From Deinococcus hopiensis KR-140 (GTDB lineage: Bacteria > Deinococcota > Deinococci > Deinococcales > Deinococcaceae), in contig NZ_FWWU01000009.1 in the NCBI RefSeq assembly GCF_900176165.1, forward strand, positions 794,001 through 858,000: 64,000 nucleotides of DNA, read 5' to 3'. The position numbers were made by a program, and so were the translations under genes. Each line of letters starts with the position of its first letter. Position 1 is the first letter of the stretch. The notes beneath the pieces are model-generated. The model was not told the DNA's origin. It saw only the letters and a list, made by a program, of their open reading frames with translations, and ran no database searches. This document shows positions 56,038-64,000 of the stretch, piece by piece.

Positions 56038-56664
56038 ATGACCCTGCACACCGCCACGCCTGCCCTGAACGATCCGCACCGCCGTCCCCTGCGCCGGGGG
56101 GACACACTGTACTACGCGGGTGATACCGCGCCGAGCCTCTACCGACTGGAAAGTGGTCTCCTGCGCGCGGTGCGCCTGACGCCGCAGGGCCGCACCCTGA
56201 CGGTGCGCCACATTCATCCGGGGGACGTGTTTGGCGAGGAGAGCCTGCACGGCACCGCACGTGGGCACCAGGTGGTGGCGCTCACCGACGCGGCCGTGAC
56301 GGCCCTGCACCCGCAGCACCTCAGTGGCAATGAGCTGTGGGAGGTCACGCGCAGCCTCAGCACCCAGCTGCAGCGCGTGATGACCGACGGCGTGCATATC
56401 CAGGACGGCGAACTGCGCGAACGCATCGCCCGCTACCTCCTGCACCTGGCGGACAGCAGTCTGGGTGGACGGCACGGTGACGGCACCCGCTTTGTGCGCG
56501 CGACCCACGAGTTGATCGCCGAGGGTACCGGGGCCACCCGCGAGAGCGTCAGTAAACTGATCGGCGAGATGCGCGACGACGGCCTGCTGACCCCCGCCTA
56601 CCGCTGCCTGACCCTGACGGATGAGGCCAGCCTGCGGGTGCTGAGCGGCTACCACGGGGAATAG
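56038..56664 (+). CDS. Crp/Fnr-family transcriptional regulator
   Basis: A 208-residue regulator with an N-terminal cyclic-nucleotide-type domain (RRGDTLYYAGDTAPSLYRLE, residues 18-37; VRHIHPGDVFGEESL) and a C-terminal Crp-type HTH (RATHELIAEGTGATRESVSK). The phosphate-binding cassette is not the standard RPxxEL..L form, so cAMP binding is uncertain. AGGAG lies 6 nt before the ATG at 56038. Upstream, TGTGACCTTCACA (55934-55946) is a shortened Crp-like palindrome that could be an autoregulatory site. A long hairpin separates it from nurA. Confidence 0.88.
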   Translation: MTLHTATPALNDPHRRPLRRGDTLYYAGDTAPSLYRLESGLLRAVRLTPQGRTLTVRHIHPGDVFGEESLHGTARGHQVVALTDAAVTALHPQHLSGNELWEVTRSLSTQLQRVMTDGVHIQDGELRERIARYLLHLADSSLGGRHGDGTRFVRATHELIAEGTGATRESVSKLIGEMRDDGLLTPAYRCLTLTDEASLRVLSGYHGE

Positions 56665-56680
56665 AGGCGGTCGCCCGTCG

Positions 56681-56720
56681 GGCGTGGGGTGCGGGAAAAG
56701 TCCTTCCCGCACCCCACGCC
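56681..56720 (+). terminator. 17-bp hairpin between crp-type gene and nurA
   Basis: GGCGTGGGGTGCGGGAA and its exact complement flank a 6-nt loop, 16 nt after the regulator stop. There is no T-run, so it is either a terminator that lacks one or an mRNA-stabilising structure. It lies just upstream of the nurA promoter box. Confidence 0.6.
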
Positions 56721-56735
56721 GCTTGCCGCGCCCCC

Positions 56736-56741
56736 TAGAAT
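56736..56741 (+). promoter_or_regulatory. -10 box (TAGAAT) of nurA-herA
   Basis: TAGAAT, 7 nt before the nurA ATG, with no ribosome-binding site. Confidence 0.6.
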
Positions 56742-56748
56742 GCCTCCC

Positions 56749-57773
<1,025 letters not shown>

Positions 57774-57777
<4 letters not shown>

Positions 57778-59609
57778 GCGGGAATTTACGGCTGGGTGGG
57801 CCGGAGCAACCCGAACAGGCGGAGCGCATCGGCATGGTGCTGGGCACAGAGGACGCCACGCCCGTCACCTTCTGGTTCGCCGTTTCGCCCGGCGCGAGCG
57901 TGCAGATGGACGACCTCATCACCGTGCAGACGCGTAAGCCGGACGGCAGCCTGGTTCATTTCTACGGCACGGTAGACCATGTGCGGACCCGGCACGAGGG
58001 CGTCTCCTTCGACAGCGACGTGGCCGATGTGGTGGCGGGATTGTTACCGGCGTCGGTCAGTTACGCGGCGCGCGTTCTCGTCACGCGGGTGGACCCGGAG
58101 GACTTCATTCCCCCCCAGCCCGGCGACGAGGTGCGGCACGCCCGGGGTGAGGACCTGCGGCTGGCCCTCAGCGCCGACAAGATGGACTATTCCTTTCCGG
58201 GAGGGCTCCTCGCCGACGGTCAGGTGCTGCCCCTGAACTACCAGTTCGTGAACGGCGAGAGTGGCGGCCACATCAATATCAGCGGCATCTCCGGCGTAGC
58301 GACGAAGACGAGTTACGCCCTGTTCCTGCTGCATTCCATCTTCCGCAGTTCGCTGCTGCAAGACCGCAACGAGGGCCACAACACCCGGGCGGTGATCTTC
58401 AACGTCAAGGGTGAGGACCTGCTGTTTCTGGACCAGCCCAACCGCCGCGTATCCGAGAAAGAAGGTGTGGTGCAGGGCCGCAAGGGCTGGGTGGAGGGAC
58501 GCTACGCCCGCCTGGGTCTGCCCGTCGAGCCGTTCCGGGACGTGCAGTTCCTTGCCCCTCCGAAGGGCGGCCCCGGTGACGTGATCGTGCCCGATGTAGA
58601 GCAGCGCGGTGAGGGCGTCACGCCGTTTGTCTTTTCCCTGCGCGAGTTCTGTCAGCGCCGGATGCTGCCCTACGTTTTTCCCGACGGCAGCAGCAGCCTC
58701 AACCTCGGCTTCGTGATCGGCAACATCGAGGAGAAGCTGGCGCGGCTGGCGGCGAGCGACGACGCGCCGTACCTCACGGTGGAGGACTGGCAGCCGGAGA
58801 CGGAAGCGCTGCTCTCGGAGGACGTGCGGTTCGACGAACTGGGCGCGACGCGGCTCCAGACCTTCTCGCAGTTGATCTCCTACCTCGAGTACAAACTGCT
58901 GGAGCAAAACGACGGCGAGGGCGATCCCAAGTGGGTGCTGAAGCAGAACCAGGGAACGCTGCGGGCCTTTGTGCGCCGCTTGAGAGGCGTGCAAAAGCAC
59001 CTCGCGCCCCTGATTCGCGGGGACCTCACGCCCGCGCAGGCGGCCCGTTTTCGACCGGACCTGCTGCAACCGGGCATCCAGACGAGCGTGGTGGATATCC
59101 ACAAACTCGGCTCCCACGCGCAGGGCTTCGTGGTGGGCGTGCTGCTGCGGGACCTCTTCGAGCACAAGGAGCGGTTTGGGCGGCAGGACACCGTGTTCGT
59201 GGTGCTTGACGAGCTGAACAAGTACGCGCCGCGCGAGGGCGACAGTCCCATCAAGGACGTGCTGCTCGATATTGCCGAGCGAGGACGTTCCCTGGGAATT
59301 ATCCTGATTGGCGCGCAGCAGACCGCCAGCGAGGTGGAGCGCCGCATCGTGTCCAACGCGGCCATTCGCGTCGTCGGGCGGTTGGACCTCGCGGAGGCCG
59401 AGCGGCCCGAGTACCGCTTTCTGCCGCAGAGCTTCCGGGCCCGCGCGGGCATCCTGCAACCCGGCACCATGCTGGTGTCGCAGCCCGACGTGCCCAATCC
59501 GGTGCTCGTCAATTATCCCTTTCCCGCCTGGGCCACCCGGCGCGACGAGGTGGGCGAGGCCCTGGGCCGGGCGGTGGAGGACGTGGGGAGCGACTGGCTG
59601 GGGCTCTGA
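57774..59609 (+). CDS. herA: HerA DNA translocase
   Basis: A 611-residue FtsK/HerA-type hexameric ATPase. Walker A is GISGVATKTS (about residues 171-180, Lys178); Walker B is VFVVLDELNKY near residue 478; the region from QQTASEVERRIVSNAAIRVV supplies sensor and arginine-finger positions. The N-terminal 120 residues form the HAS-barrel, with the start at TTG 57774 overlapping the nurA stop (TTGA). It should push DNA through NurA. No SIR2 or other defence partner adjoins it, so repair is the simplest role. Confidence 0.92.
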
Positions 59610-60182
59610 ATGGAACTTCTCCAGCGCTGGCGGCCGTAAAGCCTGACGTCAAGTTCTGAAAGGGGACGGTGTGCAGGGCGCGGACCCAGCCCGTACGCCC
59701 GCCAGGCTCAAGATCGCCATGCGGCGGAGGGGTGCAGCGGCCTGAAGTCCGCCTCGTTAACAACCCCCCCCAGAGCGCCGGTGTGCCGGGCGTGGCCCCA
59801 GGGGCGGAGGGCCGCACCCCTTGCTCCAGCGGTAAGGATTGCGGTTCGTCCGTGATGGGATCACGGGCCAACTCCTGCGGACGTGCAACGCTGCGCCGCA
59901 GAGCGAGCGGGAAAACGGTGACACAGCGGCGTGGAATCACCGGAGCGGACGGAACGGATGATCCCGCAAACCGTATGACCCAGGTGTACACCCTCATGGC
60001 TCCACGCCCGGGACCCGGGTTGCTCCTTCTCCCCTGTGGCGCTGTACCCGTCTGCTTGACAGCTCTACGGGTCGCGTGCGTTTGCAGGTCGAACTTGAAG
60101 CACTTCGTAAAGGATGAGGCAGGCGTCCGTATGAAGTCTGCCAGAAATGGGCCGTCAAGCGCCGGTCCCGGCGGCCACCTGT
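59610..60182. other. Intergenic, nothing recognised
   Basis: 573 nt between converging herA and channel genes. No coding frame resembles a known protein and no strong hairpin with a T-run was found. A CCCGGGACCCGGG palindrome sits near 60008. Confidence 0.4.
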
Positions 60183-61088
60183 TTACGAAGAGGTGTTTTC
60201 AGGAGGCCAAGGTGCTCGGCTTTCCCTGTGCGCCGAAATAGACCCTGGTGGAGACAGCTCTCCGCCGCAATGCGGGCAGTGGGCCGGGTCCCCCCGTTCT
60301 TGTGGGAAAGCGGTCGGTGCGGCCAGTTGCCTCAGCCGGGCGAGCTCCTCGGCGAACCCGCTGGCGATCATGCCTGCCGGAAGCGCCACCATGCCAACGC
60401 CAAACAGCATAATGGTGCCCGCCAAGACCTTGCCCAGAGGGGTGGCCGGATACACGTCGCCGTAGCCGGTGGTGGTCAGGGTCACCACCGCCCACCACAG
60501 GGCATGGGGAATGCTCTCGAAGCCCTTGGTCCCTGCCCCCGACTCGACCTGGTAGAGCAAGCTGGCGGCGATAAACACGAGCACCAGCACAATCAGCCCG
60601 GTGCTGATCAGTTCCCCGGCCCGCTGCTGAATCACCCGCCCGATCAGCAGCAGCGAGTTGGAGTAATGGCCCAGCCGCAGCAGCGAGAGCAGCTTGAGCA
60701 GCCGCAGTCCCCGGAGGCTCGCCAGCGCCGTCGTGCCCGGGGTTAGCAGCACCACGATCACCAGCAGGTCGATGAGCGGCAGCGGGGAGAGGGCGTAGCG
60801 CAGGTGCCCCTGCTGACGCGGCGTAAAGCCCGGGCGCAGCGGCACCACATACAGCCGGGCGAGGTATTCGAGCGTGAACACCAGGCCGCTGAACAACTCA
60901 AACAGGCGCATCTCGTGCCGGTACAGCGCCAAGACCTCCGGTACGGTGGAGAGCACTGTCACGGTAACGTTGAGCAGAATCAGCAGGACGAGCAGGGTAT
61001 TGAAGGCGCGCTCACCGGGCCCGGCGCCGTCGCCCGGGTCGAGAAAGGTGTAGAGCCGGGCCTGAAAGGTCGGGGCGGAAGGACGCAC
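60183..61088 (-). CDS. Voltage-gated-type potassium channel
   Basis: A 301-residue membrane channel. Six hydrophobic segments, with a positively charged fourth helix (LRGLRLLKLLSLLRLGH, Arg/Lys every third residue), then the pore helix and filter TTTGYGDVYP and a last helix with MLFGVGMVALPAGM. The tail has a lone CPHCG, perhaps half a metal site, in a flexible C-terminus. The filter predicts K+ selectivity. It starts with GTG 3 nt after the YgiC-like stop, so it is the last gene of that operon. Confidence 0.9.
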   Translation of the reverse strand: MRPSAPTFQARLYTFLDPGDGAGPGERAFNTLLVLLILLNVTVTVLSTVPEVLALYRHEMRLFELFSGLVFTLEYLARLYVVPLRPGFTPRQQGHLRYALSPLPLIDLLVIVVLLTPGTTALASLRGLRLLKLLSLLRLGHYSNSLLLIGRVIQQRAGELISTGLIVLVLVFIAASLLYQVESGAGTKGFESIPHALWWAVVTLTTTGYGDVYPATPLGKVLAGTIMLFGVGMVALPAGMIASGFAEELARLRQLAAPTAFPQERGDPAHCPHCGGELSPPGSISAHRESRAPWPPENTSS

Positions 61089-61091
61089 CCT

Positions 61092-62285
61092 TTACTTTCC
61101 CACACCGGACTTTTCCAGGTGGGAGGCAGGCAACACCACGTGCGGCGCGAAGGTGGCCCGGTTGTCCGTCACGCGGCCCCGCCCCTCCCGGATACCCAGG
61201 CCGCACACCTCGTCGCCCGCCACCCACACGCCCAGCACCGGATACCGGGGGCCGTCCGCCGCCTCAAAGGTAGGCAGTTCGGTATACGCCTGCTCCACCA
61301 TGGGCAGGTCACCGTAGGCCCCCGGTGTGGGAACCTCGCCCGGCAGCGTTACGTTCTGGCCCTCGCGCGAGTACAGCGGCTTGCGGACCACCCGCTCGCC
61401 CAACCGCCCGGGCGTCAGTGAGGCGGGCAGGACCAACCCCGAGTCGGGGTAGCGCTCGTGTAGGTGGGCGAGCAGCCCCTTGCTGCCCGTGACCGCCTTC
61501 CACAGCGGTTCGATCAAGCGCGTCTCGGTGGTGGCGAGGAAGGCGGCATCCCTGGATTCCCAGGCGTACTCGAAGGGCCACAGCCACATCAGGTGCCGAA
61601 TGGACAGGCTCCAGGTGTCGAGCAGGTGGGGAAACTCGGGGCTGGTGCCGATCTCGTCCGCCATCAGGAAGCTGCCGCGTACCCCCGCCGCCTGCGCCAG
61701 GTCGCGCAGGTAGGTCACCGTGGCGATGTCCTCCTCACTGTGCCCGGCGCTGAAGTGGGCTTCGCGCACGCCACACTTGGCAAAGAGGTGCGTCCACTGC
61801 TCGCTCAGGCCCTCATGAATGGTGTTCCACTGCGTCCCGTGCCCCGGCAGTTCGCCCGCCTCCTGCTGGTCCTCCAACCACTGCCACTGACAGACCGCCG
61901 CCTCAATCAGGGAGGTGGGGGTCTGGGCGTTCACCTCCAGCAGCCGCGCGTGGCCCTGGCCGTCATAGGCGAGGTCCAGGCGCATATAGACGGTGGGATC
62001 GTCGCGCTCCCAGGAGTCGCGCACCGCCGCGCGGAGAAAGGTGGGGATGCCCAGCTCATTCAGTCGCCCGCCCTCGATGGCGGCGCCCGTCGCTTCCAGC
62101 ACCATGTTCGTCAGGTCCTGGCTGTCGCGGCGCAGCTTCTCAACCTCGCCGGGGGTGAACACGTAGGCCACGTCCTCGCCCCAGTAGGGCACGGGGTGTT
62201 CGGGGGTGGGCGCGTACCAGGTCATGCCCACGTCTCGCAGCCGCTTTTCCCAGCCGGGACGTGGCGTCAAGCTGCGGCGCTGCAT
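61092..62285 (-). CDS. YgiC-like ATP-grasp protein (glutathionylspermidine synthase family)
   Basis: A 397-residue member of the GspS-C family. MTWYAPTPEHPVPYWGEDVA and YMRLDLAYDGQGHARLLEVN carry the ATP-grasp substrate- and Mg-binding pattern, and VVRKPLYSREGQNV and the C-terminal GLGIREG fit the E. coli YgiC branch. It lacks the amidase domain of true glutathionylspermidine synthase. Substrates may be a peptide and a polyamine-like amine; none is proven. Its ATG overlaps the YgiB-like stop as TGATG. Confidence 0.85.
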   Translation of the reverse strand: MQRRSLTPRPGWEKRLRDVGMTWYAPTPEHPVPYWGEDVAYVFTPGEVEKLRRDSQDLTNMVLEATGAAIEGGRLNELGIPTFLRAAVRDSWERDDPTVYMRLDLAYDGQGHARLLEVNAQTPTSLIEAAVCQWQWLEDQQEAGELPGHGTQWNTIHEGLSEQWTHLFAKCGVREAHFSAGHSEEDIATVTYLRDLAQAAGVRGSFLMADEIGTSPEFPHLLDTWSLSIRHLMWLWPFEYAWESRDAAFLATTETRLIEPLWKAVTGSKGLLAHLHERYPDSGLVLPASLTPGRLGERVVRKPLYSREGQNVTLPGEVPTPGAYGDLPMVEQAYTELPTFEAADGPRYPVLGVWVAGDEVCGLGIREGRGRVTDNRATFAPHVVLPASHLEKSGVGK

Positions 62286-62677
62286 CAGCCGCCGAAGCTT
62301 CCCCGGGAACGCCCGCTGCTCGTCAGGCCGCCCCGGCTGATACTCACTCCGCGCGCCTTGAACGAACCGTAGGCGCCTTTGCGGGCGTCGTAGCTCATGC
62401 CGCGCTCGTCGATGCCCCCGCTGGGGGTGTAGCCCAGGTAGCGGGTGGTGCTGCCGCTGCTGTAGAAGTAGGGGCCGTAGTAGAAAAAGCTGCTCCCGCT
62501 GCTGCTGCGGTAACAGGGGTTGCGCAGACCCTGGGCGATCTGGGCCGCGTAGGCCCTGCGGCAGTCCTCGTAGGAGTTGTAGGACACGCGGCTGTAGCGG
62601 CTGTAGTCGTCGTGGGCACAGCTCGCCAGCAGGGCGGGCAGGGCCGCCAGCAGCGGCAGATGGAAGGTCTTTCTCAT
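62285..62677 (-). CDS. YgiB-like (DUF1190-like) lipoprotein
   Basis: A 130-residue lipoprotein: LPLLAALPALLASC ends in a lipobox at Cys20. The mature part is rich in Ser, Tyr and Gly with a YEDCRRAYAAQ segment followed by a second Cys, a GYTPSGG-type middle and an SISRGGLTSSGRSRGSFGG end. This Cys pair and Arg-Gly-Gly tail recall E. coli YgiB, which is encoded next to ygiC. The match is by layout and tail, not full identity. Coupled to both neighbours by start/stop overlaps. Confidence 0.65.
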   Translation of the reverse strand: MRKTFHLPLLAALPALLASCAHDDYSRYSRVSYNSYEDCRRAYAAQIAQGLRNPCYRSSSGSSFFYYGPYFYSSGSTTRYLGYTPSGGIDERGMSYDARKGAYGSFKARGVSISRGGLTSSGRSRGSFGG

Positions 62678-64000
62678 ACGTCCTCATACGTGGCAGCGGG
62701 AGCAGGAGTTCCCAGCCGGGGCGCGAGAACCCGCACGATCTCCCGCGCGCCCCGCTCCACCTGCGCCGCCGTGAGGCCGCCGTAGCCCAGCAGCAGGGCA
62801 TTGGGAACGGCACCCGCGAAGGTGTAGCTGTGCAGGGTGGAGACGAAGACCCCGCGTTGTGCCAGAGCCGCCGCCACCTCCGCGCCCGGAATGTGGGCAG
62901 GCAGGTGGAGGCAGGCGTGCAGCCCAGCCTCGATACCGCCCAGCCGGGCGTGAGGCGAGAGGGGCGCGAGCGTGTGGGCGAGGGTGGCCTGCTGCCCGGC
63001 ATGCCAGCGCCGCGCCCGGCGAACGTGCCGGTCCAGGTGTCCGCCGCCGATAAAGTGGATCAGGGCGGCTTGGGTAATGCGGCCGTGTCCCCCGTCGGCC
63101 AGTGTCCGCGCGCGGGTGAGGGCCGGAACGAGCACGGGCGGCGCGACGAGAAACCCGGTGCGAACGGCTGGGGTCAGCAGCTTGCTCAGGGTGCCCAGGT
63201 ACAGCACCCGGCCCTCCGCGCCCTCCAGGCTGGCAAGCGGCGGCAGGGGCGTGGCCCCGTAGCGGAACTCGCCGTCGTAGTCGTCTTCCACGATCAGGGC
63301 GTCGTGTTCTTGCGCCCAGCGCAGCAGCGCCAGCCGCCTGGAGAGGGTCATCCGCACACCCAGCGGGTACTGGTGGCTGGGCGTGACCACGGCGAGGCGG
63401 GCGCGGGGCAGGTCGTCCGTCACCAGCCCCTCGTCGTCCACAGGGATGGGACGGATCTCCATCCCCGCGTCCAGCAGCACTTGGCGGGCCGCCCGGTAAC
63501 CGGGATTCTCGAACAGCACGCGGCTGCCGGGCGGAAGGAGGCGGGCGATCAGCCCCAGGGCGCTGAGGCTGCCCGCCGTGACGACGGTTTGCTCTGGAGT
63601 GGCCCGCAAACCCCGTGCCCGGCCCACGAAGGCGGCCAGGGCAGCGCGCAACTCGCGCTCGCCCGCCGCGTCGCCGTAGTCGCCTTCGGGTGGGGTCCGG
63701 CCCGCCGCCGCCCAGGCCGCCCGCCAGGCCCGCAGGTCCAGCACCTGAGTGCCCGCCACGCCAGGCTGGAAGTGAATTCCAGGTGTCGTCACTCGGGCGT
63801 CTACCGGCGCGTCGTCAGGCAGCGTCAACCAGTGGGGGGAGCGGCCCCCACGCTCGCGTCCTCCGTAAACCGCCACCCCAGCCGCCACCCGCGTCCCGCT
63901 GCCCACCCGCGTGTCCAGGGTCCCGTCCAGCCGCAGCGCCTCGAAGGCCGCCGTGACCACGCCCCGGGTCACGCCCAGCTCGGCGGCCAGCGAGCGCGAG
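62674..64000 (-). CDS. MocR-type (PdxR-like) GntR/aminotransferase regulator, partial
   Basis: At least 442 codons; the N-terminus lies beyond the window edge. The first visible residues (SLAAELGVTRGVVTAAFEAL) are the GntR HTH. The rest is a class I aminotransferase domain: VVTAGSLSALGLIARLL, NPGYRAARQ, VTPSHQYPLGV, DDYDGEFRY and the PLP lysine in LGTLSKLLTP. MocR proteins sense PLP or amino compounds. The stop overlaps the YgiB-like start (ATGA), so it belongs to the same operon, which is unusual for MocR, normally divergent from its target. Confidence 0.9.
   Translation of the reverse strand, partial: SRSLAAELGVTRGVVTAAFEALRLDGTLDTRVGSGTRVAAGVAVYGGRERGGRSPHWLTLPDDAPVDARVTTPGIHFQPGVAGTQVLDLRAWRAAWAAAGRTPPEGDYGDAAGERELRAALAAFVGRARGLRATPEQTVVTAGSLSALGLIARLLPPGSRVLFENPGYRAARQVLLDAGMEIRPIPVDDEGLVTDDLPRARLAVVTPSHQYPLGVRMTLSRRLALLRWAQEHDALIVEDDYDGEFRYGATPLPPLASLEGAEGRVLYLGTLSKLLTPAVRTGFLVAPPVLVPALTRARTLADGGHGRITQAALIHFIGGGHLDRHVRRARRWHAGQQATLAHTLAPLSPHARLGGIEAGLHACLHLPAHIPGAEVAAALAQRGVFVSTLHSYTFAGAVPNALLLGYGGLTAAQVERGAREIVRVLAPRLGTPAPAATYEDV

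Overview
The window is chromosomal DNA of a Deinococcus-type bacterium. The sequence is very GC-rich. RecO, panD, the lycopene cyclase and the NurA/HerA pair read like the proteins I know from Deinococcus, and the outer-membrane factor BamA sits beside a DivIVA-type protein, as expected for this group. Many genes start with no ribosome-binding site, directly 5-8 nt after a TANNNT box, which is the leaderless gene layout common in Deinococcus. The species cannot be named from the sequence alone. I see no rRNA, tRNA, CRISPR array, intact insertion sequence or prophage.

Layout. 0-4 kb: proline catabolism (GntR regulator and proline dehydrogenase in one operon, then an AT-rich gap and pruA). 4-10 kb: a broken nucleotidyltransferase, an MgtC/SapB membrane protein, a shattered S41 peptidase, a small zinc-finger protein, recO, repeats and a broken diguanylate cyclase. 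10-18 kb: an alpha/beta hydrolase lipoprotein, lycopene cyclase, a second broken diguanylate cyclase, and the two halves of iron-sulfur serine dehydratase (sdaAB, sdaAA) separated by TolC/MacB remnants; then more remnants and a PadR regulator. 18-25 kb: HAD phosphatase, HIT protein, SDR, and an NAD salvage cluster (nadE diverging from an MFS carrier, pncB and an NMN adenylyltransferase fused to a degenerate Nudix domain). 25-31 kb: a broken binding protein, a Tat-exported ferritin-like protein, and methylmalonyl-CoA mutase with its chaperone MeaB. 31-38 kb: rpe, a ComB-like phosphatase, a DUF4034-like helical-repeat membrane protein, carboxynorspermidine decarboxylase, an SDR and a DUF4384/LGFP surface protein. 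38-47 kb: a graveyard of broken hydrolase, ArsR/SdpI, aminoglycoside-phosphotransferase and K+ channel genes around DUF554, a metalloprotease, a small HTH protein and a cytochrome P450. 47-64 kb: DivIVA/YggS, BamA, RqcH, PanD, an HD-GYP phosphodiesterase, an HDAC-family amidohydrolase, a Crp/Fnr regulator, NurA-HerA, and a tightly coupled MocR regulator - YgiB-like lipoprotein - YgiC-like ATP-grasp - ion channel operon cut by the window edge.

Themes. Around a dozen loci are decaying, and a short dispersed repeat (three recognisable copies) lies in three of them. Both GGDEF genes are broken while the HD-GYP gene is intact. Three loci touch polyamine or polyamine-conjugate chemistry (NspC, the HDAC-family protein, the YgiB/YgiC pair). 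The most interesting items to follow up are the regulator-YgiB-YgiC-channel operon, the loss of the Nudix box in the NAD cluster, a leaderless 16-codon ORF running into the rqcH start, and the dispersed repeat.
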